A stretch of 64,000 nt of DNA from Flammulina velutipes (lineage: Eukaryota > Basidiomycota > Agaricomycetes > Agaricales > Physalacriaceae), in NCBI GenBank assembly GCA_011800155.1, contig CM022368.1, positions 3,906,001 through 3,970,000 of the forward strand. The letters are read 5' to 3'. Positions 24,919 through 36,220 of this stretch are shown one piece after another. Every line of letters starts with the position of its first letter. The first letter of the stretch is position 1. Both the position numbers and the translations under genes were made by a program. Below the pieces are notes generated by a model, which was not told the origin of the DNA, did not search any database, and was given only the letters and a program-made list of their open reading frames with translations.

Positions 24919-25944
24919 ATGCCCAAGCAGCCTATCCATCCCTCTATGGTCCCCCGCCTGGATCCCGGATATCTGGAATTCCACAACGCGTCACTCATCA
25001 ACATAACGCCGCCACACACTCTCCCATGGGATCCTTCATTGAGGAACCTTCCTGCTGTCCCCGGAGGCTCACCTCTACTCCCTGTTGGCGCTACTCGTGA
25101 TCTCGACTTGTCACACACCAACATGCGCGCCTTCACGCCTCCAGGTTCATCCCCCGAGGCTGGTTGGCCGGTGTTCATCTTCTTCCACGGGGGAGGGTGG
25201 ACTTTCGGAAGCATCGACAGCGAGAACAGCTTCGCAACCAACATGTGCGTGCGCGCGAAATGTCTCGTCATCAGCGTCAACTACCGCCTAGCGCCAGAAC
25301 ACAGGTATCCTGTGGCGGTCGATGACGCCGTCGAGTCGCTAGACTGGGTCCTCGCGCATGGTAAAGAGGAATTGAACATTGACACGACACGAATTGCCGT
25401 CGGCGGGTCGTCGAGCGGTGGAAACCTTGCTGCGATCCTAACCATCAAGGCTGCACAGCGCTCCCCACCAGTTCCTCTTCTATTCCAACTTCTCGTCGTT
25501 CCCGTGACGGACAACACTGCTTCTGTCGATAATCTATGGAAGGAAAACGCACTCACCCCATGGCTATCACCCGACCGCATGAACTGGTTCAAGGCCAATT
25601 ATCTTCCCAACAAGGAAGATTGGACGAAATGGGACGCTTCCCCGATTTTCGCGCCGGAGGAGGCACTGGCAAAAGTCCCCAAGGCGTGGATCGCAGTAGG
25701 AGAATTGGATATTCTCCGAGAGGAAGGCGTTCAGTATGGCGAGACGTTGAAGAGGCTGGGAGTTGAAGTCGAAACAGTCGTGTACAAGGGCGCGCCACAT
25801 CCTATCATGGCTATGGACGGGTAAGCTAAAAGTCATGCTGATCTTCATTAAATCATCTGACCTTTCTCCAGAGTTCTGAAGATTGGCGCACAGTTGGTTT
25901 CTGACGCCGCCAAGGCGCTGGCGGCAGCTATCGGTACAGAGTGA
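24919..25944 (+). CDS. Alpha/beta hydrolase fold-3 esterase/lipase (HSL family)
   Basis: Starts MPKQPIHPSMVPRLDPGYLE; no signal peptide, so probably intracellular. The oxyanion-hole motif FFHGGGW and the nucleophile elbow GGSSSGGN are followed by the acid residue in VGELDILREEG and the catalytic histidine in KGAPHPIMAMDG. This order is that of hormone-sensitive-lipase-like carboxylesterases. In the usual GDSAGG elbow the second residue is Asp; here it is Ser (GSSSGG), a mild variation. One intron (about 25822-25871, GTAAGC…CTCCAG) joins MDG to VLKIGAQLVSDAAKALAAA. About 325 aa, normal length. Substrate unknown (short acyl esters are typical). Confidence 0.9.
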
Positions 25945-26238
25945 AGGTAGACGAGAAGATCCAACGTAATCACAAGTCAAAAATGAATCGATGATACTGG
26001 GTTGGATGCCTGCTCTAGAAAAATGTCAGCTGCGGCGCTTGAAGAATAGCAAAACGTAGTGTTTTCAGATTGAGTGTCTTCAGGCGAGATGAGTTAAAGC
26101 GCCCGAAAAGGTCCACCAATCGAAAAGAATGCATGAGAGCTCACCACACCAATGCCCGTTGATAATCATTGTTGTGCAATGAAGCTCTTACGGGCGGTGG
26201 GTGCAATTCGCAATACCTCCAGTTGAACTCGACAAAAC
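25945..26238. other. Short intergenic stretch
   Basis: Between the hydrolase stop and the second tRNA. Nothing recognisable. Confidence 0.4.
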
Positions 26239-26318
26239 TGACCCCTACCCGACTTGAACGGATGACCTTGTGGAAGCAAAGGCTGGAATCACACACTCTA
26301 CCACTGAGCTAAGGGGTC
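26239..26318 (-). tRNA. tRNA, probably Trp (CCA), second copy
   Basis: Same 80-nt layout as the copy at 2146-2225: identical acceptor, D and T arms, discriminator A and anticodon loop TTCCAG. Only bases inside the inferred intron differ (four of six in the variable block). It sits directly downstream of the EMC4 gene on the same strand. Confidence 0.75.
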
Positions 26319-27136
26319 GTGTAAGACTGAGCGATATCGTAATCTATAGATTGAACGTGAAGAAAGCAGCGCACCACATTGATAGCAATAAACCTGTACA
26401 TGCAACTCTAGAGTGAGATAAAGCTGCTCAAAATAAAGATAGCTCTGACGGCTGAATACGTTCATCAGCCTCCTTCGACAGAAATAAAGAGAGATGCAAC
26501 GTACCTCTCCACGCGTCTCAAATGCCAGCCAATCACCCGTTCCCAAAGGTAATAATCCCATTGACCGACACTTCCACAGACCGACTGCCAGGGTGAGTAT
26601 GTTGCAGGCGATATAGACTATCTTCTGGAGTCCCAATGTCGAAAACGAGCGAGGGGGTGCAGTCGACGGTGCGAATTGCGCGAACGCTGTGAGACGTTCG
26701 TCATGTCGTTGAGCCAGAGGTCTCCGAAACGTACCGTCATTCATAGCAGCAATGTTCTTGAAGGGCGTAAAGAGCAACATGGCTACGATACCCATGCTGA
26801 ATATCTGGACACCGCTACCGGACATATATAGCATGAAGGCTTGCATAGGAAGAGATTTAGCAGGGGCGATGGCCATGTCCCAGGCGCGCTTTTCTTTGAG
26901 AGTGTCATAGACAGTGGCAGATGCTGCCGGGTTCTTGGTAAGGCCTTTGCTCTGTTGCGAGTGAGAAGATTGAGAGAATGTGGCAATGCGACACATACGG
27001 ATATTGAAGTTTTCGAAAACCCAGCTGGAGAAGGAAGATTCTTCCATCTATATCATGTCAGTTTCACCGCGCGCCTGTATCATGTAGTCTACCTTGACGA
27101 GGTTTCCAGCGACGCGTAGTCGAGTGTTGACGACAT
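26309..27136 (-). CDS. EMC4: ER membrane protein complex subunit 4
   Basis: Subunit of the EMC, which inserts tail-anchored and multi-pass proteins into the ER membrane. ATG 27136 gives MSSTLDYASLETSSR, joined to WKNLPSPAGFSKTSIS and then SKGLTKNPAASATVYDTLKEKRAWDMAIAPAKS. The family hallmark PMQAFMLYMSGSGVQIF follows, with two or three hydrophobic segments (MGIVAMLLFTPF; IVYIACNILTLAVGLW) and the typical near-C-terminal KCRSMGLLPLGTGDWLAFE. The last exon is uncertain: splicing GTACGT at 26504 to CTCTAG at 26408 runs to a TAG inside the tRNA, and reading through also ends there. Starts only 47 bp from the divergent TRIP4-like gene. Confidence 0.85.
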
Positions 27137-27183
27137 GATGGCAGGAAGTAAACTTACCTTACTCTCCTACCATCATCATCGAC

Positions 27184-28005
27184 ATGCGGTCCTCCCTTCC
27201 TTCTGACAGAATTAAAGTCAAAACCCAGAAAGCTCGACCATCGCAGCAGCAGCAACAGCCGCCGCAAAAAGCGGTAGCCATTCCAAAGAGCAAAGCTGTC
27301 CTTGCCATCGAATCTCTAATCAACACTTTTCAAACTCATTCCCCCGACCGAAAGGACGAGAAAGGTGGCTGTTTTTGCCTGGCTCGCTTGCATCCGCTAT
27401 CACGGCACGGTGCACGTCTCTGTCTTTCTTGCGGACTCGTCCTATGCAACCTAAATCCACCCTATGCCGCATGTCCCTCTTGTGCTAGTCCCCTCCTGGC
27501 TCCTCACGCCCGAAACGCTGCTATCGCTTCGCTGCACCAAGAACTCGAAACCCAACTTGCAGAAGAGCAACGAAAACGAGAAGAGCATGCCCGTCGCATC
27601 GTCGCAGCTGAGGGTTCATTCCCAACACTTCCTACGGGGAAACCCTCGGCACCGAAACCCCCACCGCAACATCACACAGTTTTATCTTTAAACTCCAAAA
27701 CGAAGAAGGTTATGGTGCAAACACGATCCACCGCGCCGTCCCCGTCCCCGTCATCAACTCCGGCTTTGGATCCTGTAGACGAGGAACCAATACGAGTACC
27801 ACCACCGTCCCAACCTTCCCTCAGCAGAACGCGTATTGAGGGAAGGGTATACGTCAATCTTCTGGGTGATTCTGCCAAGTACATCGCGCCACCTCTAGCA
27901 TCCGCACCAGAGAAAAAGTCTAGACGAAATCGGAAGAAGAATAATGAGGTCAGGACAGAGAATTGGTACGGGTTCACGTTGATATCGTCCCCAAAGGCCT
28001 ACTGA
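27184..28005 (+). CDS. TRIP4/ASC-1-type C2HC5 zinc-finger protein (Rqt4-like)
   Basis: An intronless 273-aa frame. Residues about 60-105 hold the C2HC5 zinc finger: CFCLARLHPLSRHGARLCLS with CGLVLCNLN and YAACPSC. This is the signature domain of activating signal cointegrator 1 (TRIP4) and yeast Rqt4. In those organisms the protein belongs to the complex that splits collided ribosomes (ASC-1/RQT). The finger is preceded by a Q/P-rich segment and followed by a coiled-coil block (LHQELETQLAEEQRKREEHARR) and a disordered, basic C-terminus. The start at 27184 is the first Met; an upstream exon is unlikely given the EMC4 start 47 bp away. Confidence 0.85.
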   Translation: MRSSLPSDRIKVKTQKARPSQQQQQPPQKAVAIPKSKAVLAIESLINTFQTHSPDRKDEKGGCFCLARLHPLSRHGARLCLSCGLVLCNLNPPYAACPSCASPLLAPHARNAAIASLHQELETQLAEEQRKREEHARRIVAAEGSFPTLPTGKPSAPKPPPQHHTVLSLNSKTKKVMVQTRSTAPSPSPSSTPALDPVDEEPIRVPPPSQPSLSRTRIEGRVYVNLLGDSAKYIAPPLASAPEKKSRRNRKKNNEVRTENWYGFTLISSPKAY

Positions 28006-28019
28006 AAACCTTCTAGAGC

Positions 28020-29200
28020 AACCTGTGTACGACACACTGCTCAGCGTTCGGTGGGTCATGGTGTCGATAGGTATACTGAGGTACGAATTTCCCCCTCGAC
28101 AGTCAACAAAGCTGCCATAGTCCTTCCGTTAGGTCTCTGTAGTTCTCTCTAGCTCCGACATATCTTTATGAGCACCCAGACATCCAAAAAATATGATCAA
28201 TTATTTTTACAGTGCCTCTTCGACATCTACATCTTCAAGGCCTTCATGGCTCTACCTCCTGGCTCTGGGCGCCCCACCTTTCCTCAAGGCTTCCTTCCAT
28301 GCTGTCCCTCATGCCTGCTTTCGGAATGGGTCATACCTGCGAGAGACTTTTCAACCGCCGGTAGCTCACTGTACGCAGAGAAGTTGCGAGCTCGTTGCAG
28401 AAGGCAACCCTATCTACCAAAGTGTCGAGGATCCATGAGACAGAGGGTGGATACTGTCCTATGCGGTCCTACATTAGAATGCATGGAAGGTTTAAGGTAT
28501 CCGCCTACCCTCTCCTCTCGACGATGCCTTGGTTCAAGCCAAATGACGCTTGGGTTATATTACATGTGCTTTCGACATCCTTCTATGTGGCGTTACTGTG
28601 GAAGTGGGATTCACGCTGAGACGCGAGCCTTGATACCTCTGTGTAGTGAGTACACTTGCAGTTGCGTGTTCTACTTACCGACGCCTTACAGAATGCATGA
28701 CACAGGACTGATCCTTCCGGGCCGGTGGTACGACATGAATTGCCAGATTCAAGACTTTCTATGGGATCCTATGCCTTCCATTTGGTTCACATGGTACCGT
28801 TGAGCTTCCACGCTTCGGGTGCTATGAAGAATTATTCGCCAGACTCTTCTCTAGTACTGATGGAATCAGGTTCACCCCAGTGTTCTATGCACGCGGACAA
28901 GAAGACGACTGAAGACATCCGGGACGTTCTACAGTTTATCACAGCCAATCACATCCTACCACCGTTAACCTCCTTGCTTAACGAATACCACGGGCGGAAT
29001 GACTATCAGTCACCCCAAGTCTTTCGTAACGGAATCGTAAACGGATCGCGCTACCTCCACCTCGAGCGTCGCAACGGTAAAACATCGGAGTCGCAGAGGA
29101 TCACAAGTCAGTCGCACTTGCGAAGTCGTCTCTGAGGGCCGGTCAGGATTCCCGTCTCCGTACTGTCTTGACCGCTGGCTGGTCCAGGCTATAAAGAGCC
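28020..29200 (+). other. Unresolved stretch, possibly a small spliced or decayed gene
   Basis: The plus strand has partly coding-looking fragments in different frames. One is a hydrophobic segment after ATG 28193 (MINYFYSASSTSTSSRPSWL…), one is around 28520-28619 (STMPWFKPNDAWVILHVLS…), and the last (28725-29135) contains TTEDIRDVLQFITANHI. I could not join them into one frame with consensus introns, nor recognise a family. It could be a membrane-protein gene with unusual splicing or a degraded gene. Confidence 0.25.
29190..29196 (+). promoter_or_regulatory. TATA box of the GH3 gene
   Basis: TATAAAG about 40 bp upstream of ATG 29233. Confidence 0.5.
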
Positions 29201-29232
29201 AGGATCGTTCTGTTTCTCCGAGCCCAGCACAA

Positions 29233-32200
29233 ATGCTGGCAATCCTCTTTTGTTCGTTGCTTCTCGGCAAAGCGTGGTCTAGCAATCTCGCGTCCCGAGC
29301 TACCAACGAAGATGGCTCTACACCTATCTACAAGGATCCGGAAGCTAGCGTGGAGGACCGCATCAGCGACTTGCTACCTAGAATGACGCTTGAAGAAAAG
29401 GTTGCCCAGTTGTACGTACGACCTCGAGATATGCATACATTTCTTCCTGACCCATCCTGCCATGCAGGATTCAAGGCGACATAACAGGATGGATGAACGC
29501 GTCAGACCCTTCTGACAACACCTTGGAGTTCAACCAGACTGGTCTGGAGGAGATGATGCGCTTGAAAGCAGGCTCCATCTGGGCGGGATATCAGATGCCT
29601 TGGGAGAAATTTGCTTATTCCGTTGAAATAGGTCAAAGGTATTTAATGGAAAACACTACTCTTGGAATTCCAGCTCTGTTCCAAAGTGAAGGTATGAGCT
29701 TCGTCATCTCTTATTCGCCCAGTGCTAAATGGCCAATGTAGGTCTCCACGGATTCCTCAACAATGGAACAATATATCCTTCTCCCATTGGCCTCGCAGCT
29801 AGTTTCAACACTTCTTTGGTTAAGGCAGTCGCGAAGGCCACATCCGACGAAGCTGAGCCTTTTGGTATCACCCACATTTTCGCTCCGGTCCTCGATATGT
29901 CGCGCGAGTTGAGATGGGGGCGCGTTGAAGAGAACTTTGGTGAAGATCCCTTCCTCACCGGCGCCATGGGCCTCGCTTTCGTACACGGAATCCAAGACGG
30001 GTCCCGTCAGAACGTCAGCTCCTCCATCACAAAGCGCGTGGCTGCCACTTGCAAACATTTTGCTGCTTTTGGGAGCCCTCAAGGCGGACTCAACCTGGCC
30101 CCCGTTACTGGTGGCGAACGAGAGTTGAGGACTATACACCTGCCACCTTTCCATAAAGGGTGTATGGAGAGTTTGAGCTTGATGACATCGTACGCGAGTT
30201 ACGATGGGGTCCCGGCGATTGCAGACAAACGTGAGTTTTTCGTTATTACCGTGCATTCTTATTCTAATTGGGTTATCTAGACCTGTTGATTGACATAGTG
30301 CGAGGACATTCTTCTTGAATAGAGTTGTAACTGACTCAAAAGTTAGCTTCGGGAGGAATGGGGATACCCGTACTGGGTCACGACTGATGCTGGGTCCGTC
30401 GACCTCTTGATTACGCTTCACGGAACTTGTGAGACCAGAGAATGTGCCGCTAAAACAACGCTCGAGAATGGTCTTAGTGGCGAAATGGGGGGAGGAACAT
30501 ACACTTTCCTCACTCTAGTTGGTCAGTCTATCTCATGGCATATGTCAGGATACTTTCCTGACCTCTTTTCAGACCAAGTCAATGAGGGTCTCGTTGAGGA
30601 ATCAGTTATTGATCAGGTAGTGTCAACTCTCTTAAGAGTCAAATTCACGCTGGGGTTGTTCGAGAGTGGGCAGACTACCTGGAGCATCCATTCTTACTAC
30701 TGACCACACTCTTAGATCCATACCCTTACGAGGATTACACATCTCAAATGCGAACACCTAGCACCTTGGAACTCCTGCATCAAGCCGAACTGGAATCTAT
30801 CGTCCTTCTCGAAAACAAGGACGATATTCTTCCGCTTAGCACTAGCATCAACAGCCTCGCTGTCATCGGCCCTCTAGCGGACGTCGTTAATGTGAGTACA
30901 CAGTGGGAGTGACACACTTCTGTGATTCTGAATTTTATCGCAGTTTGGAGACTACGTCTTCTTCAACGCAACTGTGAACGGTGTTACCCCTCTTGATGGC
31001 TTCACGTCCTACTTGAATGGCTCTGTTGAGATTAATTACGCGGAGGGTTGCAAACTTTGGTCCAACGACGATTCCGGTTTTCAAGGCGCCGTCAGTGCCG
31101 CCGAGGCATCGGATGCTGCGGTTGTTTTCGTAAGTCCTTGGGGCTCGGGTGTGTTTCAATGTTCAGACCTTTGTCAGGTCGGGACGTGGTCGCGGGATCA
31201 AACTCTTCTATGGTCAGGCGCGAACGCGACGACCGGAGAGCATGTCGATGTTGCGGATCTGGCGCTCGTTGGCACTCAACTCGATCTCATCAAAGCAGTG
31301 AAAGCCACCGGAAAACCTACTGTAGTGGTATTCGTTAGCGGGAAGCCTATCGCGGAGCCATGGATCAAGAACAGTATGTGCACTAGACCTCTGTCCTATA
31401 CCGATGAGCCTAACAACCGTTAATTGATTTAGATGCTGATGCTGTTTTGCAGCAATTTTATCCAGGCGAGCTCGGTGGTCTTGCCATTGCTGAGATTATA
31501 TTTGGCGGAGCCAACCCATCTGGCAAGACGTTACGATCATACGACGATATTCTGGAGTTGACATGGTATCCACAGGTCGCCTGCCCGTCTCTTTCCCAAG
31601 AGATGTAGGAACAACGCCGGCGTTCTACAATTACCTCAAAGGCGCACGGCCTCTCGATCCAGGCTATGTTGCAGATAACGGGTCATTGGTATTTGGTTAC
31701 CAGGTGCGTTAACGGTAAAATGTTTCTATAACTAGTGGAGAGTCTCATGCACCTGTCAGTACGTATTGGATAGCCCGCTACCACTATGGAGCTTTGGACA
31801 CGGACTCAGTTACACAACATTCAACTAGTACGTATTGGTTTCCATCTACCTGCATTGCCTGACCAAGATCTTCTTAGCACTGACTTGACTTTGTCGAGTT
31901 CTACTATCGGTACCACCGACGACTTTGATGTAACCGTCACTGTTCGGAACACAGGCAACGTAGGCGGTAAGGAAGTTATCCAGGTCAGTTGTGATATTTA
32001 CTATAGGTACGAGCCGTTTGCCCTAACGATCCTACTAGGTTTATGTCACGGACGTGGTTAGCTCCATTGTTACTCCCAACCAACAGCTTGTTGGCTTCGC
32101 TAAAGTCGATCTACCGTAAGTTGTTGTCACCCTTGCTTCACAGCCACCTGTTTTACCTGTATTTTCAGTGCTGGAGGATCAGAAACTGTGACGATACCTG

Positions 32201-32328
32201 TGTTATCCTCTCAACTTTCCGTATGGACGTACGGTGGTTCTTGGACTGTTGAACCTGGAACATTCATCGTCAAGATTGGGACCAGCGAGGAATCGATTCT
32301 TCAAACAAACCTGACCGTCATTTCGTAG
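29233..32328 (+). CDS. Secreted GH3 beta-glucosidase/beta-xylosidase
   Basis: Glycoside hydrolase family 3 enzyme acting on oligosaccharides from plant cell wall. A signal peptide ([17 protein letters not shown]) precedes the N-terminal barrel ([66 protein letters not shown]). The nucleophile aspartate is in [13 protein letters not shown], followed by [10 protein letters not shown]. The second domain ([32 protein letters not shown]) and a C-terminal fibronectin III-like domain ([28 protein letters not shown]) complete the fold; stop at 32326-32328. About 14 exons. One intron is GC-AG (about 31525-31577) and restores [17 protein letters not shown]. An exon of only 17 nt (HLLIDI) lies near 30280. 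Substrate (glucoside or xyloside) is not settled. Confidence 0.9.
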
Positions 32329-32798
32329 AGGAGTATTTTTATCCAATGTACAGTGTAATAGCAATTGTGACAGAAATTGCAGATCTAAAGGTCATTAAGG
32401 ATGACCTTAGGTCGAGCAAGTCGACGCGACGAACAACATCGAAGTGATACGAATCGTCAGTCCGTCCGAGCTGCCATGCTGCCAAGCCAGCCCTTTGATT
32501 AGATTGATATGTTAAGTAGTGGCGCGCGTACTGAAGCCGACCGTACAAGGAGGAGTTCATCTGTGTCTACATGTACGCCAACCATGCCCATGCGGCCTGG
32601 ACGTGCGCACAGCTATAGACTGTAACGTAGGATTTGCGGCACCAGCCGGCACCCTTGCCATCGTCAGCCCTGAGGTAGGGGAGTCAGGGCTCACAAAGCA
32701 TGTCTCATCTTGTCCACTCAACATGGGGCACATTAAGCGCCCACTTCGTTCTCAGGACCACCACTTAATTGTGGCTCGCCACTTCTCTTGGATTTTCG
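32329..32798. other. Intergenic stretch, nothing firm
   Basis: Between the GH3 stop and the start of the membrane-protein gene on the same strand. Short frames on both strands, no motif. Confidence 0.4.
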
Positions 32799-35616
32799 AT
32801 GCACCCGTCTCGCCGTCCGCAAGGACCTAGTGCTAGATCTTCTTCATATACCACTGACGATGCGGACGGACTGCCTCTTCTACCAGCTCAAACTTTCTCC
32901 GACTACCCTACAACTCCCCGGTCGTCGAACAATCAATCCTACCGTGGGATCCCGCATCGACCAACGCATTTGTCTTTTGACGACAACCCGCTGAACATAT
33001 CCAATTACAAGGACGATCCTTTCAACCCAAATGTTCTCTATGATCCGACAAAATACCATTCGAATCAATACAACACTCCAAATAGCCTGGGAGCCAACAC
33101 TCCAAGTCCCTATCACTCGATATTTCCCGATGCCATATCCAAACCTCCTCAGCGTCACCCTCTTCCATTCGCCCATAGCTTCGAATATCCCGATTGGCAG
33201 AGACTTGCTCTCCACATATTCCTCGTGGGTCTGGCGTACCCTGCTCTGCTCGTGTTCGTTGTCGTCGCCCGCAACAAAACACTATTTTGGTCCCGCTTCA
33301 TTATCGCGATTGGGTGCGGTGGGATTGGTTTCGTACTTGCGTTGAGTCTCCTGAGCATGGCACAGCCATTTTTGGAAGCTTCTAGTGCGTGTCCTACCCA
33401 TACCCGATCGAGCCGTGTATACTAAACCAGACATTAGCTTGGGCCACTATCATACATCAGTCTCGCGCCGCTGACTCCCCAGGTATACGTCTTCGCGATG
33501 TAGCAGCGTCCTCTCAGGATGGTACCAGTGCATGGCCCGCGCTTCGGCTGTTATGGACGAGGTGGATGTATACTGGTACCGCGAGGAAGAACAGGGCAAC
33601 ATACGAGTCCGTGGTTTCCGGCTTTTTAGAGCGAAGCATTCGTCTGACGCCCTTCATTTCAGCAAGCGTCCTTGGACACTGGCGATATTATTCTTCCTTA
33701 TGACAGTTATCCTAGCGGCATCATTACCGTTCTTACTGGGGCGTATTGTTAGCATCGAAACGGAGATTCTGGTGAGTGAACTTGACCAAATCATCTGTAC
33801 CACTCTCATCAAAATTATCAGCATCAACGAAACGAGTATTTCGAAGTGCCTGTGAAGGGAGATCTTTCTGTGGAAGATATCGCTAAGGCTTCAGATCTCG
33901 CTCGTGTCTTCAACGTATGACGTTCTCGCCGTCGGCGCAACATTGATTAACCAGTCTACAGAACTTCGCGGTAACATGGACATTATCACCTTTCTCCAGC
34001 CATGGATCTCTCCCTCCAGCAATATCATATGACTGGGAGAACGACTCCATCTACTTCGCGGAAGCCACGTCCTCACAATTTGTTGAGGGTGGCACCGGAT
34101 TTGGAACGTTCAAACAGGATACCACTTCCCCGTCCATTGAGGTATCAAATGAGGAAGTCAACCTTGCAACATCCGTAGTTCCCGGTTCCCTTCTACGGTA
34201 CGTCTCAAACTGACCTGCATTCTTTCATCTCACAAACCGCTGGTAGATATCCTAGATGGGGGGTTAGAATACATTGCGAGAAGATCCCTAACGGGGATGT
34301 TAATATGTAGGTCGCATGATTAAAGCATCTTGTCCCATTGCTTATCGACGTTCCAACAGTATCCCGAAGTCGGAGGGGACTCTCAGCTACTTGTTCACAC
34401 CGCGAGAGACCTTACGATCACTCTTCAACTCTTTTGACATGAATCTACCAGAAATATTCGAAGCCCCATTGGACGCCTCCTCTGTGTTGTTGAATAACGA
34501 CACGCTCCCTGATACCATTAATCCTAACGACATTTCGCTTGGAGGTAAATTGATTATCGAAATTCTTCGGAAGCCACTATTGACACACACACCTCTCAGC
34601 TGCTTTTTACGACAACGGTGTTGCTCATAGCATGAAGAGTGTACCCTTGACAATGGGTGATAGTGAGTTAGCCTCCTTGTTTGAATCTTCTGTACTGAGC
34701 TCCGTTTGCAGACCCCATAGAATTCAACGGGTGGATTTCTGTTGAATCTGTCCTTGTCAGACTCAATACCACCTATGCGCCAAATGGTGTATTTGCGCAT
34801 TACAGTGCCTCCGTTCCTGATGTTAATGGAAGCGATACCTTCATAGGCATGGATGCCGCCGTTTGCGTTGAGCTTTTCGAGCCTTATGTGCTGGAAACCT
34901 ACAACGCCACTGTCGGACTACCTAGCACTCTAGGTATCGTTGGGAGAAATGCGTCGATCCTCACACCTGAGGGCGCTCTGGAACATCTGAAGGGCAACCG
35001 TCTCACTGATCCGAAAGTCAAGACGCGTTTGAATTCGACTGGTCTCAACGCTGTTTTTGACACGCTGCACGGAAACTCCGTGAACCAGCTGATCAAGGAT
35101 AATGGCAGAGATGCGTACTATGTTCCTTCACCAACGGTACGGGTTCTATCATATGTTCATAACGGATGTTCGGCTTATCACAATACTGTGTCTTAGCTCA
35201 TCTCATTCACCGGAGCTGAGGGTCCATACGCATACACTGAACTCTCTGCACAGTTCTTCGGGAAAGCGCGCGCCTTAGCTGATGCGTCCAATATGCTGCC
35301 TTATTTTGCCGGGTCCGCAGACACCCTCGCACGGAGGTATCCAGACCAAAATCTCGCCAAGACAAGCATGCATTCAGTTTACATGGCCTCTCTCATGATC
35401 GTTGTCCTATGCGTTGGCATCCTCGCTGGGCTTTTCGTACCCAAGCTCCCGTTCGACATCCCGCATCGTGGGTTCGAGATATACTCCTGGCTCGCCGCTT
35501 TCAACGGGGAGGAGCTTGTCAGCACGTATGTGGGTGCGGGAAATCTCCCTAAGAATCTGGAAATGAAGGACATTCGAAAGAAGATGGGTGACTTGAAGTT
35601 TAGATATGGTTTTTGA
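32799..35616 (+). CDS. Multi-pass membrane protein of unknown function
   Basis: ATG 32799 (MHPSRRPQGPSARSSSYTTD) starts a roughly 115-residue polar, Pro/Ser/Asn-rich cytosolic tail. Two closely spaced transmembrane helices follow (LALHIFLVGLAYPALLVFVV; IIAIGCGGIGFVLALSLLS), then after splicing LAILFFLMTVILAASLPFLL. A large presumably lumenal/extracellular region with several N-x-S/T sites is spread over small exons (VTWTLSPFSSHGS…, VETYNATVGLPSTLG…). The C-terminal helix (VYMASLMIVVLCVGILAGLF) precedes a short tail ending KKMGDLKFRYGF. Looks like one conserved basidiomycete membrane protein, about 800 aa; no named family recognised. Internal exon borders are approximate. Confidence 0.7.
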
Positions 35617-36220
35617 GTCTTGTCACAGTTTTGGGTTGAAGTAGAGGGCATTGTTATTTGTTTTGGCCGGACTACTGCATTGCTTTTTACATATTAAATT
35701 ATACCATCCTCTCAGTTCGTCCTTGTAGTTCTCTCAAAAGCACGAAGGCTTCTTAGCAATGCAGGAATTTTCAACGATCGGATAAAGATTTGCGTCCAAA
35801 TTGGGACACGCGCTTGGTTCAACACTTCCACGACAACTTTGAAGTTAGACAAATGTTGAATACTTCTCGAGGTAATCACGGATCCTCTCGTAGCAAATCA
35901 ACATCGGGAACTCCAGGACGAGGGAGCCTAGTAGTCATTGCATTACGCCAATACCTAAAGTTGACGGCTCGGCTTGTCGAGCACATTCGTCGCACCTTGT
36001 ATTATTGACAACAAGCTTGCAGACAAGGGCTTCTGACAAACTATTGTCCTACAACAAGAACATGGACCCACAATCCATGACGCCTTGTTCTGCAAGGGTC
36101 ATGTTGCCGTGTGTGTGTGTGCGTTCTTCGTCCCGTATAAGAATAAAGTCCTCATGTATTATAGCCGTTAGAAACGCTTCCTGGACTTGCGCCTCCCATC
36201 TTACCCACTGCACGATCATC
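35617..36220. other. Intergenic stretch with a short TG microsatellite
   Basis: Contains the 3' flank of the membrane-protein gene and the promoter of the DUF6535 gene. A short TG run lies near 36111-36122. No other element seen. Confidence 0.45.
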
